This document shows positions 45,020 to 55,886 of a stretch of 64,000 nucleotides of DNA, piece after piece. Source of the stretch: UBA9611 sp965237595 (GTDB lineage Bacteria; Chloroflexota; Dehalococcoidia; Lucifugimonadales; UBA3495); contig CBDEFY010000006.1 of the NCBI GenBank assembly GCA_965237595.1, positions 978,679 through 1,042,678 on the forward strand. The letters run 5' to 3'. The notes under the pieces are model-generated. The model saw only the letters and a program-made list of their open reading frames with translations. It was not told the origin of the DNA and did no database searches. Every line of letters begins with the position of its first letter. The first letter of the stretch is position 1. Position numbers and translations under genes: made by a program.

Positions 45020-46351
45020 CTAGCCAGGTGCCAGCCGAAGCCGGCTGATCCGTTCTAGTATCCCGGTGAGCATTTCCCTGGTCACCAGCACCTCGGCAAG
45101 CTGAAACACCATCCTCCTGGCATGGCGTACCAGTCGCCCACCCGTCTTGATCAGCCTAGTCTGAAGACTGGTCAGAGTCCAATGCTTCATATCCTCCGGC
45201 AAAGCCAACCTTCTCATGAAGTTTCCCAGATTGTACGCCAGAACGAACAGCCATAGCCTCGCCTGGTTGGCCACGAACTTGTGACAGGACAGTCTGGTCC
45301 AGTTCAGGGCGTACTTGCCCTCCTTGATCCACTGCTCCGCTGTGCCACGGCCATTGTAAAAGCGGACTATGCCTTTGGGTGGATAGCTCAGGTTGGTCAC
45401 GATGAAGCCTACCCTGGGAAATAACTCCCCCTGATGCCACTCCACCTTGGCTACTACTCGCCGGGAAATACTCCAGCTCTGGGCCTGGTAAGTGAAGTCG
45501 TAGTAGGAGACGATCGGCCTCCTGGAAGACCAGTCGGCAGGTCGTACCAGCAGGTGCGCGATTTCTCTCTGAAGTACCGCGTTAGCTGAAAGCCGGATGG
45601 CGTACCCAATCATCTCTTGTTCCAAGTACTCGTACACCTCTGGCTTGCCAAAGGCGGCATCACCCCGGAACAACAGCCGCCGTCCCTTCCTCTGGTATCT
45701 TTTCACCACCGGCTCAAGGAGTTCCTGCCAGCCCTCGGCGCTATGGACGTTGCCGGGGCGTAGCGTCGCTCCTTCACAATCGCCGAACTGGTTGAATAGA
45801 AAGAGGGGATGATAGCAGACACACTCGAAGTGCCCATTGTAGGCGGCACCCTCCTGATGGCCATGCACTGGACTCTCCGAGCTGTCCATGTCCAGAATCA
45901 CTCGCTGGTGTGGAGTATGGGCCATAGCATCTTCCACCCATTGGGGATTCATTCGTGCCAGCCCCTGCAGGTTGTCCTGTTGGGTCAGAGTTTCAGTTTC
46001 AAAGCGGCTCACGGTGTTGGTGCTGGCGGCGTTCCGGTCTGATCCTTGCCAGCCCACGACGACTCTCATGGCTGGGTCTTGGGAAAGGCGTTCGGCATCA
46101 TTGGTGTCATCGTAGCCGGCCAAGCGGCTGTAGATGGACTGTCTGAGCAGCGGGACGAGGTGGTGTCGGATGTTGCGACCGGAGCGGCTTTCCTGGAGAT
46201 AGTCGGCAGCAATATGGGTAAGGCCCAGGGCATCATCCAGCTCTCGAATGGGCAAGAGTCCGGCATCGGAAGTGATGGTGGCACCGTGAAACTCCAGACG
46301 GACTTTGGGGTTGAACTGGAGCCGGAGAGGGGTTTTGTCGCCGTCACCCAT
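45020..46351 (-). CDS. IS1380-family transposase
   Basis: A 443-residue DDE transposase of the IS1380 type: FHGATITSDAGLLPIRELDD, HHLVPLLRQSIYSRLAGYDD, NDAERLSQDPAMR, VILDMDSSESPVHGHQEG (Asp), RLLFRGDAAFGKPEVYEYLE (Asp), and RGTAEQWIKEGKYAL (Glu region). It is uninterrupted and full length. The terminal repeats could not be fixed. The 250 bp on the left and 180 bp on the right hold no gene that I recognise. Confidence 0.88.
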   Translation of the reverse strand: MGDGDKTPLRLQFNPKVRLEFHGATITSDAGLLPIRELDDALGLTHIAADYLQESRSGRNIRHHLVPLLRQSIYSRLAGYDDTNDAERLSQDPAMRVVVGWQGSDRNAASTNTVSRFETETLTQQDNLQGLARMNPQWVEDAMAHTPHQRVILDMDSSESPVHGHQEGAAYNGHFECVCYHPLFLFNQFGDCEGATLRPGNVHSAEGWQELLEPVVKRYQRKGRRLLFRGDAAFGKPEVYEYLEQEMIGYAIRLSANAVLQREIAHLLVRPADWSSRRPIVSYYDFTYQAQSWSISRRVVAKVEWHQGELFPRVGFIVTNLSYPPKGIVRFYNGRGTAEQWIKEGKYALNWTRLSCHKFVANQARLWLFVLAYNLGNFMRRLALPEDMKHWTLTSLQTRLIKTGGRLVRHARRMVFQLAEVLVTREMLTGILERISRLRLAPG

Positions 46352-46532
46352 CAGGTGCCTCCGGGGTTGTTACGCTATCTGAAGAATCTTACTATTCTAA
46401 TGAATGTATTATAGCCGAGATGTTGGTGAAAAGTTCATGAGACGACTACAAAAGCAAGAACGTTGCCTATATACCGCATCACACTGTTATCCTAACTGGG
46501 AAATATGGGATTGAATATCGGGCGAAGGCCCA

Positions 46533-46737
46533 CGTGAGGTATGCAGCTGAGGGGCGTGGGGACCAACGGCAAGTCAGGTAAGTTCCTCTATTGCACTTGC
46601 AACAGCCGGCTCATGAAGGGTCGAACGGCTTTGTGACGCCCCTTCAATGAACGCCAGAAAGCTGGAGGCCTTCGTTGTGGACCGTGTTAGGGAGAACATA
46701 CTGACCGAGGTTAATCTGAGGTAGTTGGTGGGCTTAC
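46533..46737 (+). pseudogene. Large serine recombinase zinc-ribbon/linker fragment
   Basis: Broken frames give GKFLYCTCNSRLMKG (zinc-ribbon-like) and MNARKLEAFVVDRVRENILT with EVNLR-stop-LV, the segment that follows the zinc ribbon in large serine recombinases. It has internal stops. It would fit directly upstream of the C-terminal piece at 9835-10060 in a complete protein. Confidence 0.55.
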
Positions 46738-46740
46738 CTG

Positions 46741-47061
46741 AACGGAGTGGAGCTGGACTTCAGTCGGCCCGGCAAGCCCACGGACAACGCTTTCATCGAG
46801 GCATTCAACGGACGTTTCAGGCAGGAGTGCCTGAACGAGAACTGGTTCCTGTCCCTTGAAGACGCTGAGGAAAAGGTGGAGTCTTGGCGAAGATATTACA
46901 ATGGGGAAAGACCCCACAGTGCGCTGGGGAACCTGTCCCCGCGGGAGTTCGCCGTATTGGCTACAATACGGATTGACCCGCAAAACTCTCACTCAGGCTG
47001 GTACAAAGAATGGGCAGCTTCTGGACGAACATCGCATTCTGAGTCAGACTCGTTGGACTAG
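46741..47061 (+). pseudogene. IS3-family OrfB C-terminal fragment (IS3/IS51-like)
   Basis: The frame reads ELDFSRPGKPTDNAFIEAFN, GRFRQECLNENWFLSLEDAE, and YYNGERPHSALGNLSPREFA. It is the last third of an IS3-family transposase with the catalytic Glu region (DNAFIEAFNGRFR). No upstream catalytic part, orfA or terminal repeats are present. It differs from both IS3-type elements elsewhere in the window. Confidence 0.75.
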
Positions 47062-47139
47062 GTCTTGAGATGCGGACCACATGCCGACGGGTGTTCATTA
47101 TCGGTATGCATAATTCAAAACTGACCTATCAGGACATGG

Positions 47140-47400
47140 AACTTGGTGTGAACTTTGGGACTACCAACAGGATCTGCTGGCGAAGATGTACCAAATCCTT
47201 GCTGGCTCTCCGGTCGCCAGAGTTATGGTCCAGTTCCCACGGGTGGTGGGAAGACCTGCATCGCCGGAGAACTGCTATCAGGCTGTCTGAATGGTGGACG
47301 CAAGGCAGTGTGGCTGACGCATCGTAGGGAGTTGGCCACTCAGACAGAAGGGATGCTGCATGAAGCCGGAGTAACTGCAACGGCCAATATGCAATGGACG
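47140..47400 (+). pseudogene. DEAD/DEAH-box (type III Res-like) helicase N-terminal fragment
   Basis: The first frame has LWDYQQDLLAKMYQILAGSP and VARVMVQFP. After a 1-base loss at about 47240 the next frame gives TGGGKTCIAGELLSGCLNGG (Walker A) and KAVWLTHRRELATQTEGMLH (motif Ia), ending at 47400. It is joined without spacing to an IstB fragment. Only the start of the helicase core remains. Confidence 0.65.
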
Positions 47401-47828
47401 CCCCGCACCAGCTGGCACGCTGCGAGTACGTCGACCGGCGGGAGAACGTCATCGCCGTCGGCAACAGCGGGACCGGCAAGACCCACGTGGCCCTCAGCCT
47501 GGGACTCGCCGCCTGCCAGAGGGGGCTGTCTGTCGGCTTCACCACCGCCGCATCGCTGGTCCACGAGCTGAACGAGGCCAGGGACGAGCGACGGCTGCTC
47601 AACCTCCAGAAGAAGCTGGCACGGCTCAAACTGCTCATCATCGACGAGCTTGGCTTCGTCCCACTCTCCAAGACCGGCGCGGAGCTCCTCTTCGAGGTCT
47701 TCAGCCAGAGATACGAGAGAGGGTCGGTCCTGGTCACCACCAACCTGCCCTTCGACGAGTGGACCGAGGTCTTCGGCTCTGAGAGGCTGACCGGCGCCCT
47801 GCTGGCCCGCCTAACTCACAGAGTTCAC
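47394..47828 (+). pseudogene. istB: IstB-type IS21 helper ATPase, truncated at both ends
   Basis: The frame has YVDRRENVIAVGNSGTGKTH (Walker A), LGLAACQRGLSVGFTTAASL, LARLKLLIIDELGFVPLSKT (Walker B), FEVFSQRYERGSVLVTTNLP, and FGSERLTGALLARLTHRVH. This is IstB from just before its P-loop to just before its C-terminal HILE region. The N-terminal domain was lost at the helicase joint and the C-terminus at ISa copy 4 (47829). No istA is in the window. Confidence 0.8.
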
Positions 47829-47939
47829 TGTAGACCGTCAGCGATAATGGGACACATATAAGGGTAGGAAAACCCGAGAGTCGGAGGGTGGTGTGAGCTC
47901 CTGAAATGAGGGTAGAGTTACCCACAGAAAGGAGCAGAT

Positions 47940-48442
47940 GTGTCCCAATTAGAAGTAAGCAAAGCAGAGGCCGCCGAGGAACGAAGCGAGCAGACCAGGT
48001 CTTTCGTCCGTACAGTGAAGGCGGCTGCCCGACGTAAGTACACCTCCGAAGACAAGATCCGAATTGTTCTGGAGGGCTTCCGCCGCGAGGTCACAGTCAA
48101 CGACCTGTGCCGGCGGGAGGGGACAAGCCCCACTCCTACTACTCGTGGACCAAAGAGTTCATGGAGGCGGGCAAGGAGAGGTTGACCCGTGACTCGGTTC
48201 GGGACGCCACTCAGCATGAGGTAGGGCAGCTCAAGCGAGAGAACGGGGAACTCAAGGAGCTAGTGGCCGATCTGTCGCTGGAGGCGTACCGTCTCAAAAA
48301 AACGGCCATCCCCGTGCCCCAGGACGCCAAGACCAACAAGGACTTGAGGACCGACCAGGAGGCGATCAGGCACCATGGAACCGTCTTACTATTCAGGAAG
48401 AACGCTCAGTCCTGTTATCAGCCAGAGAGATGCCAGAGCTGA
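47940..48442 (+). pseudogene. ISa copy 4 orfA, frameshifted
   Basis: The first 60 codons match OrfA. A missing T near 48122 (GGGGATCAAG became GGGGACAAG) shifts the frame inside the HTH. The remainder, with the A7 slippery site at about 48296, is intact in the next frame to 48442. It is not expected to make a working OrfA. Confidence 0.85.
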
Positions 48443-49194
48443 GCTGCCGTCAGCTGGCCGCGTGGATCACCGACAACCAGGGCTTCTCAGTCTCAGAGTC
48501 CAGCGTCTACCGTATCCTGGGCAGGGAGGGCCTAGTGAAGCGGCCTGAGATGCGGTTGGCCGCGGGGAAGGAGTACCACCGCAAGACCACAGGACCTCAC
48601 CAGATGTGGGCCACCGATGCCTCATACTTCAGGGTGGTTGGTTGGGGCTACTACTACCTGGTCACCGTTATGGACGACTACTCCCGCTTCATCCTGGCTC
48701 ACAGGCTTCAGCAAGATATGACGGCCGACTCCTTCATCGAGGTGGTCCAGGATGCTGTGGACACGACCAGCATGGACCAAGTTCCAGTCACAGACCGCAC
48801 CAGGCTGCTGAGTGACAACGGTCCAGGCTATGTCTAAAGAGCATTCAGGGACTACCTGGGGATGGTTGGCATCAAGCACATCCTAGCAACTCCTTTCCAC
48901 CCTCAGACCAACGGGAAGCTGGAGCGCTACCACCAGACCATCAAACGGGACGTCAACCAGGTGCCTTATGAGTTGCCCGCCGACCTTGAGGCTGCTATCG
49001 CGGCCTTCGTCAGCTACTACAACTACCGGCGCTATCACAAGGCTCTGGGCAACGTGACACCATCAGACGTGCTCAAGGGAAGACGGCAAGAGATCCTACA
49101 ACGCAGGAAGGAGGTGAAGGCTCAAACCACCGAACGGCGACGACGCTACAACAGGGCCCTCAGGGAGCTCACCAGACCTCCATCCAGCCCCTGA
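48430..49194 (+). pseudogene. ISa copy 4 orfB, split by in-frame TAA
   Basis: The DDE core is as in copy 2, with TAA at 48835-48837 between SDNGPGYV and the Glu-bearing half, which ends at 49194. The N-terminal HTH is removed by the 135-bp deletion. Confidence 0.85.
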
Positions 49195-49461
49195 TCTCTC
49201 GGCTCCCAATGTGTCCCACTTTTGCTGGTTGCTAACACTCTCTCGGTTCACGGTTACCTCCTGGTCCTCGGTAACCGCAATTTTGAGGCACATTCTCCCG
49301 TTCGGTAACCATATTTATGAGGTCATGCGCGCCCTTGACAGGCGGTTCATCAAATTAATGAAATACGCCTCCAACACCGTGGGCCGGAGGCTATTGAGTG
49401 TGGATAACCGGTTGACTGATTCCTTGCCTATATCAACACCTCCCAGCGAAAAGTTCGCAGT

Positions 49462-51143
49462 TGAGCCTGTCTCAGAAGTCTGAACTGGCCATGGGTATGT
49501 CGTTGGGTGTATTTTCGAGGCGACATAAATTGGGGAGATGTTGAGATGCCGTTTCGAGAGATGGGCCGAGAGCAGATATGGATGTTGCCGCCGACGCTTG
49601 ACGAACTGTTGCCGTTGGACCATCCAGCGCGATTCGTGGCCGAGTTCGTTGACGCTTTGGACCGGGAGGACTGGGCGGAGCTTGGGGTGAAGATAGACGG
49701 GGAGGTGCTGGGAGCGCCAGCCTACCATCCACGTGCGCTGTTGAGCGTGTGGCTGTACGGCTTCATGACCGGGGTGCGCTCGTGCCGGAAGCTGGAGGCG
49801 GCCTGCCGGGACCAGATACCATACCTGTGGCTGACCGGGTGGCAGCATCCTGACCACAACACCCTGTGGAGGTTCTACAAAGGGCATCGGCAGGCCATGA
49901 GGAAGCTGTTCGAGCGGACGGTGCGTATGGCAGTGACGATGAAGTTGGTGGACCTGGCGGTTCAGGCGGTGGATGGTACGAAGGTGGTCGCCAACGCGTC
50001 GCTGAACAGGAGCTACGACGCCGAGGGACTGCGTGGTCTGTTGGAGCGGCTGGAGCGTGCGATAGCCGACCTTGAGGCTCAGAACGAAGCGGGAGAAGAC
50101 ACTGCTGTTGCCCATCTGCCTGAGGAGTTGGCTGACAAGGAGGTCTTGAGAGAGCAGGTGAGGCAGGCGATGGACGATCTCACGAGTCAGAAGCGCCACA
50201 AGCGCATCAACCTGACCGACCCAGACGCCAGGCTGATGAAGGGTAGGCAAGGCATCGTGGCTGGCTACAACGCTCAGGCTATGGTCTCACCCACAGAGAC
50301 GGATGGGGGAGCGACCGGCATGTTGGTCACCGCCGTGGACGTGGTGGATGCAGCCAATGACAATGCCCTGCTGGTGCCGATGGTCGAGCAGGCCGAGGAG
50401 ACTATGGGGACGAAGTCGCAGATGACGTTGGCCGATGCCGGATACTTCGCCGCGAGTCACTTGGAAGAATGCGCCCGTCGAGATCAGCAGGTGGTAGTGT
50501 CGGAGTCGCGGCAACGGTTCCTCAAAGACCCATATCACAAGGACCGATTCACCTACGACGAGCAGAGCGACAGCTTTACGTGTCCGCAGGGATAGACGCT
50601 CAAGTTCGTTCGTATCCAACATACGCATGGAGTCCCGTTGCGTCTGTACCGGGCCTCCGGGGTCGTCTGCCAAGTGTGCCCAGCCTTCGGAGTCTGCACG
50701 AAGGCCAAAGAGATTGGGCGGAGCCTGGCGATAGGTCCGCATGACGCAGTGCTGCGCCGTCATCGTGCCTGGATGTCCACCTCAGCAGCTAGAGAGGCGT
50801 ACAAGCTGAGAAAGCAACTGGTCGAGCCTGTCTTCGGAATCATCAAGGAGCAACAGGGGGCACGGAGATTCCTGCTGCGCGGCCTCGTTAACGTGGCGGC
50901 CGAGTGGACAATGCTGGCCACAGCCTTCAACCTGCGCACTCTCTGGCGGGTGTGGCGCTCAGCCCCTTCATCGGTCTATTTAATGGCCCGGAGCCTTGTC
51001 CCGTCTCCTGACCTGCAGTGATGACAGCAGCTGACCCATCGCTCCGTCGCCTGTCCTACCCGCTCAGGCCAGGGCCTTTCAGCGAACCCTTTGACCTCTA
51101 TCTGCTCCCCCTATCCGCAATTTCCACTTCTGGGACAGGCTCA
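49462..51143 (+). mobile_element. IS1182-family element (about 1682 bp)
   Basis: Terminal repeats TGAGCCTGTCTCAGAAGT (49462-49479) and ACTTCTGGGACAGGCTCA (51126-51143) match at 17 of 18 positions and bracket an IS1182-type transposase. A target duplication is not evident. The 224 bp between ISa copy 4 and this element contain only a short GGTTACC/GGTAACC inverted repeat (about 49252-49276). Confidence 0.85.
49546..51021 (+). pseudogene. IS1182-family transposase with in-frame TAG
   Basis: The protein starts MPFREMGREQIWMLPPTLDE after GGGGAG. It has the DUF772 region (YHPRALLSVWLYGFMTGVRS, QHPDHNTLWRF), VDLAVQAVDGTKVVANASLN (Asp), DVVDAANDNALLVPMVEQ, and TLADAGYFAASHLEECARR. TAG at 50593-50595 interrupts FTCPQG-stop-TLKF, just before the Cys-rich insert (VVCQVCPAFGVCTKA) and the Glu-bearing end (LVEPVFGIIKEQQGARRFLL). 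A Gln-to-stop change is likely. Without read-through the catalytic Glu is lost. Confidence 0.88.
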
Positions 51144-51317
51144 GTACAGTACGCCGTGGCCGACCAAACTGGACAAAATCAAGAACTTTCGCTTTGCGGT
51201 TCAAACTGGACCTTTAGGCGCGACGTTTCAATCGACGTGAGAGCCGCTGTGATTGACTTCGGAGCCGGTGTGACGGATAATAGCTTCCGTACGAACAGCA
51301 CCGCATAGAGAGACTGT

Positions 51318-51569
51318 ATGACGAATCGTTTGGATGTACGGCTGGACGTCGAACACCGGCGGCGACTGGAGGAGTTGGCCCAAGAGCAGGGAGAGGGGCT
51401 CTCCGATGTTGTGCGCCGCCTCATCGACGGCGCCTATGAGGACATCCTGCGCACGCGGCGCAAGGAGGCGATTGAACGGCTGATCGGGTTGAACGTGGAG
51501 GACCCGCCAGACCGCGACACCCTCTCCCGCGAGTTGGAGGCGGCCCATGAGCCCGGCGGTCTTCATTGA
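51318..51569 (+). CDS. Ribbon-helix-helix-type antitoxin
   Basis: An 83-residue protein beginning TNRLDVRLDVEHRRRLEELA, then QEQGEGLSDVVRRLIDGAYE, the strand-helix-helix of RHH regulators. A charged tail follows that would contact the toxin. It overlaps the PIN gene by 23 bases. It probably autorepresses the operon. Confidence 0.8.
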   Translation: MTNRLDVRLDVEHRRRLEELAQEQGEGLSDVVRRLIDGAYEDILRTRRKEAIERLIGLNVEDPPDRDTLSRELEAAHEPGGLH

Positions 51570-52005
51570 CACCAACGTTCCCATCTACGCCGCCGGCGGG
51601 GACCATCCCTACAAGGAGCCGTGCGCTCGGATTCTCCGCATGGCGGCCGAGCAGCCGCAGCCGTTCGTAACCGACTCTGAGGTCCTCCAAGAGTTGATGC
51701 ACCGCTACCTGGCTTCGGGGCGGTGGGCGCTGGGCCGGGAGGTTCTCCGGGCCTTCGCCGAGGCGATGAATGGCCGTGTCGAATCCGTCCATGCCGAAGA
51801 CGTGCTTTCGGCGTCGGAGCTGGCGGACAGCCATCCCGGCGTCAGCGCCCGAGACCTGGTTCACTCGGCGGTGATGCAGCGGTTGGGAGTAGTTCGCATC
51901 ATCTCGGCGGACACCGACTTCGACCGATTGGACGGCGTTGACAGGCTCGACCCGGCCCGCGTCGGGGAATGGGAACGTTCCATCCCCGCTGTCGGGGAAG
52001 GGTAG
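51547..52005 (+). CDS. PIN-domain toxin ribonuclease
   Basis: A 152-residue PIN protein: AVFIDTNVPIYAAGGDHPYK (Asp), VTDSEVLQELMHRYL (Glu), GVSARDLVHSAVMQRLG (Asp), and ISADTDFDRLDGV (Asp). It belongs to a different VapC branch from the other two in the window. It is paired with the RHH antitoxin and lies about 55 bases before a DNA methyltransferase, the third such arrangement here. Confidence 0.85.
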   Translation: MSPAVFIDTNVPIYAAGGDHPYKEPCARILRMAAEQPQPFVTDSEVLQELMHRYLASGRWALGREVLRAFAEAMNGRVESVHAEDVLSASELADSHPGVSARDLVHSAVMQRLGVVRIISADTDFDRLDGVDRLDPARVGEWERSIPAVGEG

Positions 52006-52058
52006 CCCTAGCTATTCGCCATTTGAACATCAAAGCGAACCGGGGACAACTTTAGGCA

Positions 52059-54452
52059 ATCCACATCGACATAGGCGACCCCAAGTACCGCAACGCCGTT
52101 GCTGAAATACTTCGGCGGCACGACCGTGGCGAGCCCGAGGCCAACATCACCAACGCGGTGCGGGATTTTCTCATCCTCACCGGCCTAGCCCGCAGCGAGG
52201 AGATGATCGAGGAGAATCCGCCCTCGGACGCGTCGCGACGAGCCGTGGACTTGACCGCGTTGGACACCTTCATCGAGTTCAAGCGGCGCATCGGAACGGC
52301 TTCCGGTAGCGCACCCAACCCGCAGTACGTCGAGCAACTCGACGACTACCTGACCCAATCGGAGTCACGAGGCCGGGTCCGTACGGGCGTGCTCACCGCT
52401 GGCAAGAGGTGGCCTAGGGCAGGCAAGGTCCGCTTGACTCATCCTTACGCCTTCACCCTGGAGGAGCCGGATCACTGGATCGCCCTCCACAATTGGCTGC
52501 GGGATTCGGTCCTGGTATCGCTGGAGGGAGAAAGTCCCGATAGAGAGGGAATCGTCGGGCATTTCGGCCCGGAAAGCCCCTCCTACCAGCGCGACATCGC
52601 CGCTCTCAAAACCCTCTACCAAGAGAACGCCGACCTGGAGACCATCCGGATCAAGCGGTGGTTGTGGTACGATCTCCTGCGCACCGCCCTGGGCGAGATC
52701 GCCTACACCACGGAGGGGATGAGCGCCGAGGCGCAAGCGCGACTGTCCAAGGTCGGCGTCGGCCCGGAGGAGATGGACGATCTGTTCGTCCGGCACACCT
52801 ACCTGAGCGCCGTCATCGGCATGGTGGTGCAGGCCTCCTTTGGCATCGACATACGCCGCCTGGCCGAGACCGACCCTGCCGACCTGCTCCAGGGCCGGGA
52901 GTTGTACCGCGCCACCGGGTTGCAGGGGGTGCTGGAGTCGGACTTTTTCGCACGGCCCAACGAGGTCGGCGGCAAGCCGCTACTGCAAACCCTAGCCCGC
53001 CGCGTGGCCCGGTTCGACTGGACCGAGGCCCCGCCGGACACTGCGGCCACGCTCTACGAGTCGGTCATCCCACCGGAGGAACGGCGACAGCTGGGCGAAT
53101 ACTACACCCCCGCATGGCTGGCCCGCGCTATGATGCGAGAGCTGGTGGACGACCCGCTGAACCAGCGAGTGCTGGACCCGGCCTGCGGCTCCGGAACCTT
53201 CGTGGCCGAGGCGGTGTCCCACTTCATCGCCGCCGCCGCAGCAGCTAACTGGAAGCCAGGGGATGTCCTCAACAGGCTGCGGGAGGCGGTAACCGGCATC
53301 GACGTCCACCCCGTGGCGGTGCATCTCGCCCGTGCCGCCTGGACCCTGGCCGCTCGTGCGGCCATCAATGACGCCAGCGCCGCCGGGTACGATGCATCCC
53401 TGTCGATCCCCGTTTACCTGGGCGACGCCCTGCAACTGCGCTTTCGCACCGGAGACATGTTCGCCGAGCACAACATCATGGTCCAGGTAGAGGATGAGGA
53501 GAATACCGAGTTGGTGTTCCCCGTGAGCCTGGTGGAACGGGCCGAGGCCTTCGACGCCCTGATGGGGGACGTTTCGGCCTCCATCGAGCGGGGAGACGAC
53601 CCGTTCCTGGCCCTGGACGACAACCACATCGACGACTCTGCCGAGCGCCAAGTCATAGGCAACACCATAGCAACCATATCTGGGCCTACTACGCCCGGAA
53701 TATGGTGCGCCCCGTAGTGTTGTCACGCTCCAAGGTGGACGTGGTGATCGGCAATCCGCCTTGGATCAACTACAACCAGACCGCCGACATCCTGCGAGAC
53801 GAGTTGCTGAACCTGAGCCGGAACACTTACGGCATCTGGGCTGGGGGGCGATACGCTACCCACCAGGACGTGGCTGGGTTGTTCTTCGTCCGCAGTGCCG
53901 GCCTGTACCTGAAGGATGGGGGCGTCATCGGGTTCGTGCTGCCCCACAGCGCACTTCAGGCCGGGCAGTATTCCAAGTGGCGCAGCGGTCAGTGGAGGGC
54001 GCGCAAGTCAGGGCCGAACGTGCAGGTGGACTTCACCCTCAAGCCTGCCTGGGACTTGGAACAGCTGAAGCCCAACAGCTTCTTCCCAATACCCGCCTCA
54101 GTGGCCTTTGCCCGCAAGCTCTCCCCAGACGCCGCCAGCAAGCCCCTGTCCGGCTCGGTGGAGCGGTGGCGGGGAATGGCTGGGGCCGATGACATGCGGC
54201 GGGAGTCGGCGGGCATCACCGACACCGGCAAGGCGGGCGAGTCCCCCTACGGCGGTTACTCCCGGCAGGGCGCGACCATCGTCCCGCGCTGCTTCTTCTT
54301 CGTCAACGAAACAGAGAACACCGCCATAGTGCAGGCGGCGCCGACGGTCACCGTGAACCCCCGCCGAGGCAACCTAGACAAGGCGCCCTGGAAGGGCCTG
54401 GACCTGACGGCCATCACCGGCCAGACAGTGGAGAACCGGCACCTCTTCGATG
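52059..54452 (+). pseudogene. Large N6-adenine DNA methyltransferase (type IIG/ISP-like), frameshifted and cut by ISa copy 5
   Basis: The frame (start codon not obvious; homology begins IHIDIGDPKYRNAVAEILRR) has an N-terminal region with DTFIEFKRRIGT and VRTGVLTAGKRW. The methylase core follows: QLGEYYTPAWLARAMM, RVLDPACGSGTFVAEA (motif I), and GIDVHPVAVHLARAAW. A frameshift near 53680 is followed by HIWAYYARNMVRPVVLSRSK, VDVVIGNPPWINYNQ (motif IV NPPW) and FVRSAGLYLKDGGVIGFVLP. ISa copy 5 cuts it at 54453, and no 3' part follows the element. Long single-chain enzymes of this type modify and often cut DNA. Confidence 0.82.
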
Positions 54453-54495
54453 TGTTAGCAACCAGCAAAAGTGGGACACATTGGGAGCCGAGAGA

Positions 54496-55482
54496 TCAGG
54501 GGCTGGATGGAGGTCTGGTGAGCTCCCTGAGGGCCCTGTTGTAGCGTCGTCGCCGTTCGGTGGTTTGAGCCTTCACCTCCTTCCTGCGTTGTAGGATCTC
54601 TTGCCGTCTTCCCTTGAGCACGTCTGATGGTGTCACGTTGCCCAGAGCCTTGTGATAGCGCCGGTAGTTGTAGTAGCTGACGAAGGCCGCGATAGCAGCC
54701 TCAAGGTCGGCGGGCAACTCATAAGGCACCTGGTTGACGTCCCGTTTGATGGTCTGGTGGTAGCGCTCCAGCTTCCCGTTGGTCTGAGGGTGGAAAGGAG
54801 TTGCTAGGATGTGCTTGATGCCAACCATCCCCAGGTAGTCCCTGAATGCTCTTTAGACATAGCCTGGACCGTTGTCACTCAGCAGCCTGGTGCGGTCTGT
54901 GACTGGAACTTGGTCCATGCTGGTCGTGTCCACTGCATCCTGGACCACCTCGATGAAGGAGTCGGCCGTCATATCTTGCTGAAGCCTGTGAGCCAGGATG
55001 AAGCGGGAGTAGTCGTCCATAACGGTGACCAGGTAGTAGTAGCCCCAACCAACCACCCTGAAGTATGAGGCATCGGTGGCCCACATCTGGTGAGGTCCTG
55101 TGGTCTTGCGGTGGTACTCCTTCCCCGCGGCCAACCGCATCTCAGGCCGCTTCACTAGGCCCTCCCTGCCCAGGATACGGTAGACGCTGGACTCTGAGAC
55201 TGAGAAGCCCTGGTTGTCGGTGATCCACGCGGCCAGCTGACGGCAGCTCAGCTCTGGCATCTCTCTGGCTGATAACAGGACTGAGCGTTCTTCCTGAATA
55301 GTAAGACGGTTCCATGGTGCCTGATCGCCTCCTGGTCGGTCCTCAAGTCCTTGTTGGTCTTGGCGTCTGAGCCACCGGTAGTAGGTGCTCTTAGGGATGC
55401 CCAGCTCTCTGAGGACCTTTCGCTTGGGGAGGGGAGACGAGGATACTTTGGTAACTACCTCTGCCTTCTCCGGGGCGCTCAT
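54496..55482 (-). pseudogene. ISa copy 5 orfB, split by in-frame TAA
   Basis: Same layout as copy 3: a 209-residue N-terminal part with HTH and two catalytic Asp residues, TAA at 54853-54855, then a 110-residue part in frame with the catalytic Glu to 54496. There are no other defects. Confidence 0.88.
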
Positions 55483-55886
55483 CCGCTGGTACCGGTGGCG
55501 TCCTGGGGCACGGGGATGGCCGTTTTTTTGAGACGGTACGCCTCCAGCGACAGATCGGCCACTAGCTCCTTGAGTTCCCCGTTCTCTCGCTTGAGCTGCC
55601 CTACCTCATGCTGAGTGGCGTCCCGAACCGAGTCACGGGTCAACCTCTCCTTGCCCGCCTCCATGAACTCTTTGGTCCACGAGTAGTAGGAGTGGGGCTT
55701 GATCCCCTCCCGCCGGCACAGGTCGTTGACTGTGACCTCGCGGCGGAAGCCCTCCAGAACAATTCGGATCTTGTCTTCGGAGGTGTACTTACGTCGGGCA
55801 GCCGCCTTCACTGTACGGACGAAAGACCTGGTCTGCTCGCTTCGTTCCTCGGCGGCCTCTGCTTTGCTTACTTCTAATTGGGACAC
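55479..55886 (-). CDS. ISa copy 5 OrfA
   Basis: A complete 135-residue OrfA with a GTG start and an intact HTH, leucine-zipper-like helix and A7 slippery run (about 55523-55529). With copies 1 and 3 it is one of three intact OrfA genes. IS3 OrfA alone usually acts as a DNA-binding regulator of transposition. Confidence 0.85.
   Translation of the reverse strand: MSQLEVSKAEAAEERSEQTRSFVRTVKAAARRKYTSEDKIRIVLEGFRREVTVNDLCRREGIKPHSYYSWTKEFMEAGKERLTRDSVRDATQHEVGQLKRENGELKELVADLSLEAYRLKKTAIPVPQDATGTSG

Larger units (their letters stand above)
47829..49237 (+). mobile_element. ISa copy 4, 135-bp deletion derivative (1409 bp)
   Basis: Carries the same 135-bp GACGCCA-bounded deletion as copy 2, plus a private 1-base loss in orfA near 48122. 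Its flanks (CAC left, CTC right) give no target duplication. The identical deletion in two places shows that the short form was copied, either by transposition in trans or by recombination. Confidence 0.92.
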
